From contig JAFEEF010000010.1 of the NCBI GenBank assembly GCA_018241265.1, positions 105,164 through 169,163 on the forward strand: 64,000 nt of DNA. Direction: 5' to 3'. The stretch comes from Pseudomonadota bacterium. GTDB taxonomy: Bacteria; Pseudomonadota; Gammaproteobacteria; Burkholderiales; Burkholderiaceae_C. Positions 51,761 through 59,931 of the stretch are shown in pieces. Made by a program: the position numbers and the translations under genes. The notes under the pieces are model-generated. The model was not told the DNA's origin. It ran no database searches and saw only the letters and a program-made list of their open reading frames with translations. Position 1 is the stretch's first letter. Each line of letters starts with the position of its first letter.

Positions 51761-52574
51761 GCAACGAGCCCTTGTAGTGGGCGTCGTGCGAATCGCTCAC
51801 CTCGGCGCGCAGCTCGCCCGGTCCGTGCGGCACGAAGTTGAAGCGCCAGGTCGGGTTCTCGCTGATCGAGAAGTCCTGGTCGGCATCGAAGATCTTGCGG
51901 CCGGCGAACGTCACCGCGACGGTGCGCACGAAGTACGACGGGATGTACATCACCGTCTGGTTGTTGAGCTCGAAGCCGGTGTCGTTCGGATGGACGACCG
52001 TCACGTCGGCCTGGTTCGGCGCATCGAACTTCGCGACTTCGGGCATGCGCAGCACGGTCTTGCCGATCAGGTTCAGCGCGTCGCGGTTGGGCGGCGCCGA
52101 GCAGCCGCCCGACGTCTTCACGTAGCGCGAGTCCATGTGCAGCTCGCCGTTCGACAGCTCCGCGACGACGCGCACATGGCTGTACTCGTCGACCCGGATG
52201 CGGGTCTCGAAGTTGGCCTGGCCGACCTCGGTCGTCAGGTCGAGCTGCGCGGCCAGCGGCGACGGGTTCTTGTCGACCAGGAGGCTGAGGCGCTTGACGT
52301 ACAGCTCGGGTGTCTGCGGGATCTGCGCCACGATCTTCACCGGCACCGACGCGCCGTAGGCCGCCCGCAGCGGCGCGATGAGCTGGATGCGCCCGGAGTC
52401 GGCATCGATCTTCTTGCCGGGGAACAGCTTGCCGCGCAGCGCCTCCCACTCGGGCGACGTGTCCTTCGGCCCGGTGTTGGTCGGCAGGCCGCCGATCGCG
52501 GCGCGTCCGGCGAGCGGCAACGCTCCGAGGCCCAGCAATAGCGCGCGCCGGGCAGCGCGGGTGGTGTTTTTCAT
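51744..52574 (-). CDS. Quinoprotein dehydrogenase-associated SoxYZ-like carrier (copy 2)
   Basis: A 276-residue exported protein (signal peptide residues about 1-25). The N-terminal half resembles SoxY (ETRIRVDEYSHVRVVAELSNGELHMDSRYVKTSGGCSAPP) with the candidate carrier Cys158; the C-terminal half resembles SoxZ (VVHPNDTGFELNNQT... FSISENPTWRFNFVPHGPGEL). True SoxYZ carries sulphur intermediates on a C-terminal cysteine; in this family fused carriers accompany PQQ dehydrogenases and the cargo is unknown. It pairs with the upstream MBL-fold gene, and a second such pair lies at 55.1-56.9 kb. Confidence 0.82.
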   Translation of the reverse strand: MKNTTRAARRALLLGLGALPLAGRAAIGGLPTNTGPKDTSPEWEALRGKLFPGKKIDADSGRIQLIAPLRAAYGASVPVKIVAQIPQTPELYVKRLSLLVDKNPSPLAAQLDLTTEVGQANFETRIRVDEYSHVRVVAELSNGELHMDSRYVKTSGGCSAPPNRDALNLIGKTVLRMPEVAKFDAPNQADVTVVHPNDTGFELNNQTVMYIPSYFVRTVAVTFAGRKIFDADQDFSISENPTWRFNFVPHGPGELRAEVSDSHDAHYKGSLHVDAG

Positions 52575-52624
52575 GGCGGGCAAGATCGTCTCACGATTCG
52601 GCCTGGCGTGCACCATGCCGCGGG

Positions 52625-53578
52625 CTACTTGAGCAGCTGTTCGCGCTCGACCCGCAGGTAAGCGATCGCTGCGTTGCGGCGGTGCACCGTGTCGTACTGC
52701 TGCCAGCGGGCGAAGTCGGGCAGCTCGGTCGCATCGGCGGCCTCGCTGAGCGGCGTGTCGGCCTTGATCAGCGCGCGGGCGCGCGCCTCGAGCTGGCTCA
52801 GGTAACGCTCGATGTCGTCGATCGCCGTTGGTCCGCCGACCGGGCCATGGCCGGGCACCACGACCTTCACCGGCAGCGCGCGCAAGGCGGCGAGCGCACG
52901 GTGCCAGCCCGGCAGGTCGCTGTCGCCGATGTCGGGGATGCGCTCGCGATCGACCATGCCGCCGGCGAACAGCACGCCGGTCCGCTCGTCGAAGACGGCG
53001 ACGTCGCCCGGCCCGCTGCTGTGGCCGTAGTACAGCACCGCGACCTTGCGGCCGATCAGCGCCTGGCCGTCGATCGCCTTGCCGTCGTCGAACAGCCGGT
53101 CGGCCTGGTACATCGCGGTGCCCTCCATCGGCTCGTCGCCGAGCTGCTGGCGCAGGGTCTTCAGGCAGTTCTCGCAGCGCGCCGCCATCAGCTCGGCGGC
53201 CGCGGTCTGCATCGCGATCGGGATGCCGCGCTCGCGGAACGCGGTGCCGCCGAACAGGAAGTCCTGGCGCGTGTGCGTGACGATCGCGAGCTTGACCGGC
53301 CGGTCGGTGACGCGCGCGATCGCCGCCAGCAGCGCCTTGCCGTGCCGGTACGACGTGCCCATGTCGATCACGAGCACGCCGCTCGGGCCCACGATGAAGC
53401 CGGCATTGCCGAAGCGGCCGAGGTTGGTCGCATTCGGCTCTTCGCCGGCCTCGCCGGGCAGCATGTAGACACCGCCGGCGACCTCGACCGCCTTGGGATC
53501 GCTCGCGGCGGCGTGCGCCGCCAGTACCCCTAGGCAACCGGCCAGCCAGGCGACGAGCGCGCGCGCGCCGAACCGCAT
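52625..53578 (-). CDS. MBL-fold protein of the quinoprotein relay system, zinc site degenerate (copy 2)
   Basis: A 317-residue exported metallo-beta-lactamase-fold protein (signal peptide about residues 1-25). The zinc motif H-x-H-x-D-H is reduced to HTRQDF (102-107), keeping only His102 and Asp106; the bridging Asp is Gly207 (FAGGMV). His186 (GHSSGPGD) and the His of VVPGHGPVGG remain. It also has a CENC motif (Cys135, Cys138). Related proteins are known as quinoprotein relay system zinc metallohydrolases. This copy may be a pseudoenzyme or act through its cysteines. It sits directly upstream of a SoxYZ-like carrier. Confidence 0.78.
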   Translation of the reverse strand: MRFGARALVAWLAGCLGVLAAHAAASDPKAVEVAGGVYMLPGEAGEEPNATNLGRFGNAGFIVGPSGVLVIDMGTSYRHGKALLAAIARVTDRPVKLAIVTHTRQDFLFGGTAFRERGIPIAMQTAAAELMAARCENCLKTLRQQLGDEPMEGTAMYQADRLFDDGKAIDGQALIGRKVAVLYYGHSSGPGDVAVFDERTGVLFAGGMVDRERIPDIGDSDLPGWHRALAALRALPVKVVVPGHGPVGGPTAIDDIERYLSQLEARARALIKADTPLSEAADATELPDFARWQQYDTVHRRNAAIAYLRVEREQLLK

Positions 53579-53588
53579 CGCGGACCTG

Positions 53589-54134
53589 CTACTTGCCCTC
53601 GACGACCTTCTTCAGGTTCGCGAGGCCCGCCTGGTAGACGGCGGTCACCGCCTTCACGGCCGCCTCGTCGTTGCGGTCGGGCGGCGGGTCGTTGTTCGGA
53701 TAGCCGCGGTAGAACGCGCCGCGCCATTCGACTTCGCAGGTATTGCCTTCGCCGGTCACGAGGATCGTCGACGTGTAGTTCGTCACCGGCAACGCGCTGC
53801 CGTCCTTCAGACGGTAGTTGTATTTCATCTTCGCGTCGTCGTAGCCCTCGAGCGTCTCGGTCAGCGCGCCGCCGTCCTTCAGCTTGACCTCGCGCACCGA
53901 GCCTTCGGCGTTGCCCTTGTCGGCCGGGCTGGAGGCGACCGCCGGATGCCAGTCCTTCAGCGCATCGAAGTTCTTGATCTTGGCCCAGCAGGTCGCCGGC
54001 GGCGCGTTGATCGTGATCTTCTCGACGACCTTCTGGCGCGTCGGGCCGTGGGCCGATGCCGGCGCGGTGGCGACCGCGAGCAGGGTCAGCGCGAGAGCAG
54101 GCTTCGCCCATCGTGCGAAGGAGGGGGACGGCAT
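53589..54134 (-). CDS. mxaD: Periplasmic SRPBCC protein, MxaD-like
   Basis: A 181-residue exported protein (signal about residues 1-28, ending APASA) with an SRPBCC (START/Bet v 1-like) ligand-binding fold: VVEKITINAPPATCWAKIKNFDALKDWHP at the start, EVEWRGAFYRGYPNND in the middle, and a C-terminal helix. MxaD in methylotrophs assists electron transfer between methanol dehydrogenase and its cytochrome. Its place in the xox operon fits such a role with XoxF/XoxG. It lies 10 bp before the degenerate MBL gene. Confidence 0.78.
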   Translation of the reverse strand: MPSPSFARWAKPALALTLLAVATAPASAHGPTRQKVVEKITINAPPATCWAKIKNFDALKDWHPAVASSPADKGNAEGSVREVKLKDGGALTETLEGYDDAKMKYNYRLKDGSALPVTNYTSTILVTGEGNTCEVEWRGAFYRGYPNNDPPPDRNDEAAVKAVTAVYQAGLANLKKVVEGK

Positions 54135-54161
54135 GGGAAAGGTCTCCTGGTGGGTGGGAAA

Positions 54162-55121
54162 TCAGGGAGCGGCGAGCGGCGCGCCGATGAACGCGCCGAA
54201 GCCGCGGCTGTTCTTGCCGGTCGCGACGCGCGCGAGCTCGCGGCCGCTTTGCGCATCGAGCACGCTGACTTCGTCGTCCATCCAGTTGACGACGTAGACG
54301 CGGTCGGCGTACGACGCGATGCCTTCCGGATAGCCGAAGCCGGAGAGCGTGCGCAGCGGCTTCAGGGTTTCGGCATCGACGACGCTGACGCTGTCGGCAT
54401 GCTGGTTGGTGATGTAGAGCAGACGGCCGTCGGCGGCTAGGGCCGCGCCGTAGGGCGCCTTCCCGACCTTCAGCGTCGCGGTCACGGTCAGGCTGCGCAG
54501 GTCGACGACGCTGACGTCGTCGCTCAGCACGTTGAGCGCGTAGAGCCGGCCGCGCTGGTCGTCGACGAGCAGCGCGAACGGATGCGTGCCGACCTGGACG
54601 CGCGCGCGCACCTGGTTCGTCGCGACGTCGATCGCGGCTACCGCGTCGTCGTCGCGCTCGGCGACGTAGACGGTGCGGCCGTCGCCGCTCGCCGCGACAC
54701 CGGCCGGCGCCTTGCCGATGGGCACCGCGGCGATCTGGCGTGCCGCGTCGGTGTCGTAGACCAGCAGGCGGTTCGCATACCAGTCGGCCACGTACAGCCG
54801 GCGCCCGTCCGGCGATGCATCGATGCCGACCGGCCCGCTGCCGGCCGGCCAGGTGTCGACGACCTTGCGCGAGGTCATGTCGATCACCGAGATCGTCTTG
54901 CTGTCCGGATTGGACACGTACACCTTGCCGGCACGGCTCGACGCGACGACGCCGGCGGGCGACTTGCCGACCGGCACGGTCGCGACGACGCGCTGCTGCG
55001 CGACGTCGATCACCGAGACGTCGTTGCTGCCCTGGTTCGTGATCCAGGCAAACGGCGCAGCCTGCCCTGCCGCCGACAGCAGCGCCAGGGCCGCGCCGGC
55101 GAGGACAGGAGCGAACCTCAT
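54162..55121 (-). CDS. YVTN-type beta-propeller protein (periplasmic)
   Basis: A 319-residue exported protein (signal residues about 1-21, ending AAGQA). It is built of seven or so YVTN/NHL-like blades, for example WITNQGSNDVSVIDVAQQRVVATVPVGK, VYVSNPDSKTISVIDMTSRKVVDTW and LYITNQHADSVSVVDAETLKPLRTL. Such propellers are common in PQQ dehydrogenase clusters with unknown ligand or partner. The ATG shares a base with the stop of the SoxYZ-like gene (TGATG), so they are coupled. Confidence 0.85.
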   Translation of the reverse strand: MRFAPVLAGAALALLSAAGQAAPFAWITNQGSNDVSVIDVAQQRVVATVPVGKSPAGVVASSRAGKVYVSNPDSKTISVIDMTSRKVVDTWPAGSGPVGIDASPDGRRLYVADWYANRLLVYDTDAARQIAAVPIGKAPAGVAASGDGRTVYVAERDDDAVAAIDVATNQVRARVQVGTHPFALLVDDQRGRLYALNVLSDDVSVVDLRSLTVTATLKVGKAPYGAALAADGRLLYITNQHADSVSVVDAETLKPLRTLSGFGYPEGIASYADRVYVVNWMDDEVSVLDAQSGRELARVATGKNSRGFGAFIGAPLAAP

Positions 55122-55945
55122 CAGGTCGCGGGCGATACCGGCAGCGAACTCTTCCACTCGGTGTTGTCGGAGTCGACCACGTCGGCCGCGAGCGTGCCGC
55201 TGCCGTCCGGCACGAAGTAGAAGCGGAGGTTCGGGTTCTCGCTGATCGAGAAGTCGAGGTCGGCCGACATCACCGGCTTGCCGGCATAGGAGATGTCGAC
55301 GGTGCGGACGAAGCGCCGCGGCGTGTACTGCCGCGTCAGCTGGTCCATCACCATGCCGGAGTCGTTCGGATGGCTGATCATCAGCTGCGCCAGCACCGGC
55401 TGCTTCGCGACGACGTCGCCGTCGACGCGGAACTTCATCTTGCCGAGGTTCGCGAGCGCCGCGGCCGGATCCTTCCCCGGAGGCGCGGAGCAGCCGCCCG
55501 AGGCCTTCACGAAGCGCGTCGCCATCAGGAGCTTGCCGTCGTTCGTCTCCGCGATCGCGCGCACGAAGGTGTAGTCGTCGATGCGCACGCGCGTCTCGAT
55601 GTCGGCCTTGCCGCTGCGCGGCGTGAACGTGAAGATCGCCGAGATCGGCGACGGGTTGTTGTCGATCACGAGGTAGAGCTTCGTGACGTAGCTGGCCGCG
55701 GTCTGCGGCAGCCGGCTCTTGATCGCGATCGGCACGACCGCGGCATCCTCGGCGCGCTTGGGCGCGTCGAGCACCAGCGAGTCGTCGCTGATCTTGATGA
55801 TCGGGCGCTCGTCGAACAGGCTGGCGCGCACCTTCAGCCACATCGGGCTGGTGTCGGGGTTGTCGCCGGTCGGCACGGCGGCTTCGGCGATGCCGGCCAT
55901 CGACAAGACGGTCAACGCGGCGATGAACTTGATGAAGCGATGCAT
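55121..55945 (-). CDS. Quinoprotein dehydrogenase-associated SoxYZ-like carrier (copy 1)
   Basis: A 274-residue exported protein (signal residues 1-22, ending IAEA), paralogous to the gene at 51744. The SoxY-like half ends in RFVKASGGCSAPPG with candidate carrier Cys152; the SoxZ-like half contains MISHPNDSGMVMDQLTRQYTPRRFVRTVDISY and FSISENPNLRFYFVPDGSG. The identical SGGCSAPP core in both copies argues that the cysteine matters. It lies 11 bp after the intact MBL gene and overlaps the beta-propeller gene. Confidence 0.83.
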   Translation of the reverse strand: MHRFIKFIAALTVLSMAGIAEAAVPTGDNPDTSPMWLKVRASLFDERPIIKISDDSLVLDAPKRAEDAAVVPIAIKSRLPQTAASYVTKLYLVIDNNPSPISAIFTFTPRSGKADIETRVRIDDYTFVRAIAETNDGKLLMATRFVKASGGCSAPPGKDPAAALANLGKMKFRVDGDVVAKQPVLAQLMISHPNDSGMVMDQLTRQYTPRRFVRTVDISYAGKPVMSADLDFSISENPNLRFYFVPDGSGTLAADVVDSDNTEWKSSLPVSPAT

Positions 55946-55956
55946 TTCGACTCCCT

Positions 55957-56889
55957 TCAGTCTTCCCATTCCAGCTCGGCATACGCCGCGGTGACGTTGC
56001 GGCGATGGAAGCGGTCGGCCAGTTTCCAGTGCGCGGCCTCCGCTGCGCCGACGCGGTCGACCGCCTGCGCAAGCGTCATTCTGGACTTGATCGCGGCGCG
56101 CGTCTCGACGAGCAGCGCATTCAGGTAATCCTGCTCGGCTTTCAGCACCGCCGGCCAGTCGTGGCTGACCGCGCCGTGGCCGGGCACCGCGACCGCGGCG
56201 TCGGTCTTCGCGAGCTCGGGCAGCACCGCGAGCCAGCCCTTCAGGCTGCCGTCGACGACCGGCATGTGCTCGACGAACAGCAGGTCGCCGGTGTAGAGCG
56301 TGCGGGTCTTGCGGTCGAGGATGGTCAGGTCGTTGTCGGTGTGCGCGGTCGGCCAGGCCTGCAGCAGGAGCGTGCGTCCGCCGAGGTCGAGCTCCATCGT
56401 CTTGTCGACCCCGACGGTCGGGTAGGGCAGCTCGGCGTGCGTCAGGCGGATGCCGAAGTCGCGCTGCAGCGCGTTCTCGAAGAACGGCTCGCGTGCCGCG
56501 AGCGCCTTGTCGAAGTGCGCCGCCGCGACGAACCGGACACCGGCTTCGCCTGCGAACGCGCCGTTGCCGAGCACGTGGTCGGGATGCGCATGCGTGTCGA
56601 TCACCCAGCAGATCGGCAGCGGCGTCACGCGCCGGATCGCGTCATGCCAGCGCCGGCCGACCTCGGGCGTGCCGCCGGTGTCGATCACCGCGACGCAGCG
56701 GCTGCCGACGACGAAGCCGAGGTTGGCGACATCGCCGCCGTTGGACGGCAGCCAGTCGTCGACCTGGCCGTTGTGCACGTAGACGCCGGGCGCGACTTCG
56801 CTGATGGCGAACGCATCGCCGGCCGGCGGCGTTTGCGCGCACGCCGTCGCGAACAGGCAGGCGAGCAGGGCGGCGGCGACCGGCTTCAC
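55957..56889 (-). CDS. Quinoprotein relay system zinc metallohydrolase, MBL-fold (copy 1)
   Basis: A 310-residue exported MBL-fold hydrolase; the N-terminus has a lipoprotein-like ATAC segment. The zinc site is intact: HAHPDH (100-105), His182 in TAHTDND, Asp201 in YTGDLLF, and the His of VPGHGAVSHDW. The family is SoxH-related and occurs beside PQQ dehydrogenases with SoxYZ-like carriers; hydrolysis of a carrier-bound thioester is one idea, but the substrate is unknown. It is followed by SoxYZ-like copy 1. Confidence 0.83.
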   Translation of the reverse strand: MKPVAAALLACLFATACAQTPPAGDAFAISEVAPGVYVHNGQVDDWLPSNGGDVANLGFVVGSRCVAVIDTGGTPEVGRRWHDAIRRVTPLPICWVIDTHAHPDHVLGNGAFAGEAGVRFVAAAHFDKALAAREPFFENALQRDFGIRLTHAELPYPTVGVDKTMELDLGGRTLLLQAWPTAHTDNDLTILDRKTRTLYTGDLLFVEHMPVVDGSLKGWLAVLPELAKTDAAVAVPGHGAVSHDWPAVLKAEQDYLNALLVETRAAIKSRMTLAQAVDRVGAAEAAHWKLADRFHRRNVTAAYAELEWED

Positions 56890-56920
56890 GGCAGCAGTGG
56901 TTGGCGGCGCTCGGCAGGAC

Positions 56921-57277
56921 CTACTTCGGGTCCTTGATGAAGCAGCCCTTCTTCGTCTTGACGAGAAGTTCGCGGTATTTCTTCAGCTCGGGCGCGAGCG
57001 TCGGCACGTCGCGGAACGCGCCGCCGCGTTCGCCGCCGATCGTCATGCCGTTGGAGATCGTCACCATCTCGGTGTATTCGTCGAACTTCACTTCGTTGGC
57101 GATCTGGTCGATCGCGCACGAGCACTTGTTGACCATCTCGTAGTACGGCCCGGGATTGGCGCGCATGCATTCCTGCACGAACAGCACGCGGTCGGCGGTC
57201 GGGTAGTCGTTGGCGAGCGCGGCGCTGCTGGTGGCGGCGAGCCCGGCGAGCAGGGCAAGGCGTAGGAGTGGCTTCAT
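56921..57277 (-). CDS. Small periplasmic protein with K-C-S-C motif, unknown function
   Basis: A 118-residue exported protein (signal residues 1-22, ending AALA). The mature part, about 96 residues, has four cysteines: QECMRANPG, NKCSCAIDQIA (C-x-C) and KKGCFIKDPK. This could form disulphides or bind a metal, but there is no CxxCH haem motif. I recall comparable small Cys proteins in methanol dehydrogenase clusters without an assigned role. It lies 31 bp upstream of the intact MBL gene and 33 bp after the next unknown gene. Confidence 0.65.
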   Translation of the reverse strand: MKPLLRLALLAGLAATSSAALANDYPTADRVLFVQECMRANPGPYYEMVNKCSCAIDQIANEVKFDEYTEMVTISNGMTIGGERGGAFRDVPTLAPELKKYRELLVKTKKGCFIKDPK

Positions 57278-57310
57278 GGTCGTGTCCGTTCGATGGGGTT
57301 CGGGTCGCGA

Positions 57311-58027
57311 TCAGCGCGTGCCGTTGGGCTCGGCGCCGTCCAGCAGCAATTCTTCTGCGATCAGCGGCGGCGCGCCAGCCGGCTTGTCCTTGTCCGCGAC
57401 CTGCGAGCGTATCGCGTAGATGCCGCCCGGCACCGCATCGGACAGCGTGAAGACGTACTGCTTGTCGGCGAACTTCTCGAAGCGGCTGCGGTTCGGGTCG
57501 TTGGTGTACGGCGCGATCGCGATCTCGTGCGCGGCCACCGCCTCGCCGCGGTACTTCAGCGACACGTCGCGCAGGCTCGCGCCGTCGTAGATCGCCATGC
57601 GGATGCGCTTGCGGAAATAACCTTGCTGGCCTTTGGTCAGCCGCTGCATGTCGCGCACGTCGTGCTCGAGGAAATACAGGATCACCGGGTTCGCCTTGGC
57701 CTCGTCGATGTCGGGCAGCACGAGGTGGCGCTCGCCGCTCAGGAACTCGCCCGACGCGCTGCAGCAGCTGCCGTCGGCGGCCGGCTTGAGCTGGATCGCC
57801 ACCTTGTCGTCGAACGCGGTCTCGAGGCTGCCGGTCCTGCGGAACGTGTAGTTCAACGTCGCCGGCGCATGCACCTTGGCGAGGTGGTCGCTCATGAAGA
57901 TCGCGCGCTCGGCGGGCGAATAGTCCTTCGCGCCTTCTTCCGCGGCGACCGTGACGGCGGCGCATGCGGCGAGCGCGGCGACGGCGGCAAGGCGCAGCGC
58001 CGATCGGATCGATGTGTGGAGGGGCAT
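57311..58027 (-). CDS. Periplasmic protein of unknown function in the xox operon
   Basis: A 238-residue exported protein (signal residues about 1-28, ending TVAAE). Conserved-looking features are NYTFRRTGSLETAFDDKV, an adjacent cysteine pair in GSCCSASGEFLSGERHLVLP, FLEHDVRDMQRLTKGQQGYFRKRIR, and a C-terminal beta-rich part. I do not recognise the family. The frame is open far upstream to 58378, but the ATG at 58027 begins the signal peptide. Its fixed place after the protease gene suggests a role in dehydrogenase maturation or electron transfer. Confidence 0.65.
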   Translation of the reverse strand: MPLHTSIRSALRLAAVAALAACAAVTVAAEEGAKDYSPAERAIFMSDHLAKVHAPATLNYTFRRTGSLETAFDDKVAIQLKPAADGSCCSASGEFLSGERHLVLPDIDEAKANPVILYFLEHDVRDMQRLTKGQQGYFRKRIRMAIYDGASLRDVSLKYRGEAVAAHEIAIAPYTNDPNRSRFEKFADKQYVFTLSDAVPGGIYAIRSQVADKDKPAGAPPLIAEELLLDGAEPNGTR

Positions 58028-58043
58028 GGGAGATTCGGTGATG

Positions 58044-59036
58044 TCAGAGTTGGCACGGCGGCACGGCCTGCGCGGCCGGCCGGCCCTGCTGCCGGTAGAG
58101 GGGTTGCAGCCGCGCCAGCGCGGGCGCATACGTCGGCTCGGCCGCGAGCGAGCATTCGAGCGCCTGCTCCGCATCGTGCGCGCGGTTCTGGCCGTCGAAG
58201 GCGAGCGCCAGCATGTACCAGGCCTCGGGATCGTGGGCGTCGGCCTTGGCCCAGGCGCGCGCGACCGGCTGCAGTTCGGCCCAGTTGGCCTCGTGCGCCA
58301 GCGCGTCGGCGCGCAGGAAGGCCGGCTGCTCGGCGAGCGGCTGCTGCCAGAAGGCGATCTCGGTCGAGCCGAGCGCACGTACCGGGCGCTCGGCTTCGGC
58401 CTGCGCGGTACGTGCCGTGAGCCATTCGACCGGCATCGCGTAGTAGTGGCCGTCGGCGCCGCGCAGGTGAAACGCCAGCAGGCCGACCAGGTGCAGTTGC
58501 TCGTCGAACAGCGCGCCGCCGCTCGCGCCGGAGTTGAAGAAGCTCGACGTCTGCACGACCTGTGCCGCGTCCATGCGGTGCAGCGCGACGACCTCGCCGA
58601 GGCTGCTCTGGATCGCGACGCCGCCGGTGTAGCCGACCGCGACCAGCGGCTGGCCGATCGACAGATGCCGGCTGTCGCCGAGCACGACGGCCGGTGCGCG
58701 CAAGCCGGGCACGCGCAGGATGCAGACGTCGTGGTAGGCGTCGCCGGCCTGTGCCTCCACCGGCCAGCGCGCGCCGCCGCGGATCACGAAGATCTGCTCG
58801 GCATCGCGCGTGACGTGGCAGTTGGTGGCGACCCGCTCGCGCTCGATGACGACGCCCGAGCCGAGCGACAGACCGCCCTGCAGGCGTTGCGCTTCGACGC
58901 GCAGCACGCTCGCGGACGTCTGGATCAAGGCCGCGCGGTCCACATCGGCCTGCGCGGAGCCGCAGGCAGCGAGCCACGTCGCGGCCAGCGCCAGCCCGCG
59001 CCGCAGCCATCCGTTCCGTGCACCGCGCGGCGCCAT
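58044..59036 (-). CDS. Exported trypsin-like serine protease with C-terminal TPR region
   Basis: A 330-residue protein. Signal peptide at residues about 10-30, then a chymotrypsin-fold domain with an intact triad: His in VATNCHVTRDAE, Asp in GDAYHDVCILRV, Ser in NSGASGGALFDE. Residues about 230-325 look like tetratricopeptide repeats (HDPEAWYMLALAFDGQNRAHDAEQALE). No PDZ domain is seen, unlike DegP. It may process or quality-control periplasmic dehydrogenase components. It follows xoxJ by 10 bp. Confidence 0.82.
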   Translation of the reverse strand: MAPRGARNGWLRRGLALAATWLAACGSAQADVDRAALIQTSASVLRVEAQRLQGGLSLGSGVVIERERVATNCHVTRDAEQIFVIRGGARWPVEAQAGDAYHDVCILRVPGLRAPAVVLGDSRHLSIGQPLVAVGYTGGVAIQSSLGEVVALHRMDAAQVVQTSSFFNSGASGGALFDEQLHLVGLLAFHLRGADGHYYAMPVEWLTARTAQAEAERPVRALGSTEIAFWQQPLAEQPAFLRADALAHEANWAELQPVARAWAKADAHDPEAWYMLALAFDGQNRAHDAEQALECSLAAEPTYAPALARLQPLYRQQGRPAAQAVPPCQL

Positions 59037-59046
59037 GCAGCGGCCG

Positions 59047-59931
59047 CTACTTCTGCTTCGGCGCTTCGTACGAGGCGTCGACGATCGGCACGTTGAACTC
59101 CTGCAGGATCGCCTGGATGGCCGGCGCCTGCGAGTCGATCAGGCCTTCGACCTGCTGCTTCCACTCGCGCTCGCCGTAGCGCACGCCCATCGCCATCTGG
59201 TAGTCGAGCTTGACGCCCGGCTCCGACTTGAGCGGGATCACGACGAGCTGCGGCGTCTTCACGCGCTTGGCGAAGTAGCCGGCGATCGGGCCCCAGACGA
59301 TGGCCGCGTCGATCTTGCCCTGCGCCAGGTCGTTCTCGATGATCTGGCCCGGGTACTGGTCCGGGTCGGGGTTCATGATCGGGTACGGCACGCCGGCTTC
59401 GACCAGGTGATGCCGCTCCAGCCACTCGGAGGCCGGCGAGCGGTCGTAGATGCCGATGTGCAACGCCTGCAGCTTGGCCGGACCGAGCTTCAGGAAATCG
59501 TCCGCGGTCGCGACGCCGTCCATGCCGCGACCCTTCGGGATCACGAGTGCATAGGTCGAACGGTAGTAGGGCTTCGTGACCGATGCGCCTTCGTCGAAGC
59601 CGACCGGCAGTCCCATCACGATGTCGCAGCGGAAGTCCTCGCCGGGCAGCTTGTAGCGCAGCGTGTTGCGGATGAAGGCGAGGCGCTGCGGGAACGAGTA
59701 GTAGGTGACCGGCAGGCCGAGCGCCTTGCCGAACACCTCTGCGATCTTGTTCTCGATGCCTTCGCCCTTGGTGTTCGAGAACGGCAGGTTGTTCGGGTCC
59801 TGGCAGACCCTGAGCTCGGTGCGCTTCGGCGCGTCCTGTGCCTTGGCCGGCGGCAGCACCGCGGCCAGGCCGGCCGCCGCCAGCACCACGCCGGTCAGCC
59901 ACCAGCCGCTGCGCCGCGCGGAAAGATTCAT
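59047..59931 (-). CDS. xoxJ: Periplasmic binding protein XoxJ
   Basis: A 294-residue periplasmic solute-binding-fold protein (signal residues about 1-31, ending AKAQ). RVCQDPNNLPFSNTKGEGIENKIAEVFGKALGLPVTYY is the typical XoxJ/MxaJ start, with GIYDRSPASEWL and AAIVWGPIAGYFAKR later. XoxJ is thought to assist activation or assembly of lanthanide methanol dehydrogenase rather than transport. Its ATG overlaps the xoxG stop (ATGA). Confidence 0.92.
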   Translation of the reverse strand: MNLSARRSGWWLTGVVLAAAGLAAVLPPAKAQDAPKRTELRVCQDPNNLPFSNTKGEGIENKIAEVFGKALGLPVTYYSFPQRLAFIRNTLRYKLPGEDFRCDIVMGLPVGFDEGASVTKPYYRSTYALVIPKGRGMDGVATADDFLKLGPAKLQALHIGIYDRSPASEWLERHHLVEAGVPYPIMNPDPDQYPGQIIENDLAQGKIDAAIVWGPIAGYFAKRVKTPQLVVIPLKSEPGVKLDYQMAMGVRYGEREWKQQVEGLIDSQAPAIQAILQEFNVPIVDASYEAPKQK

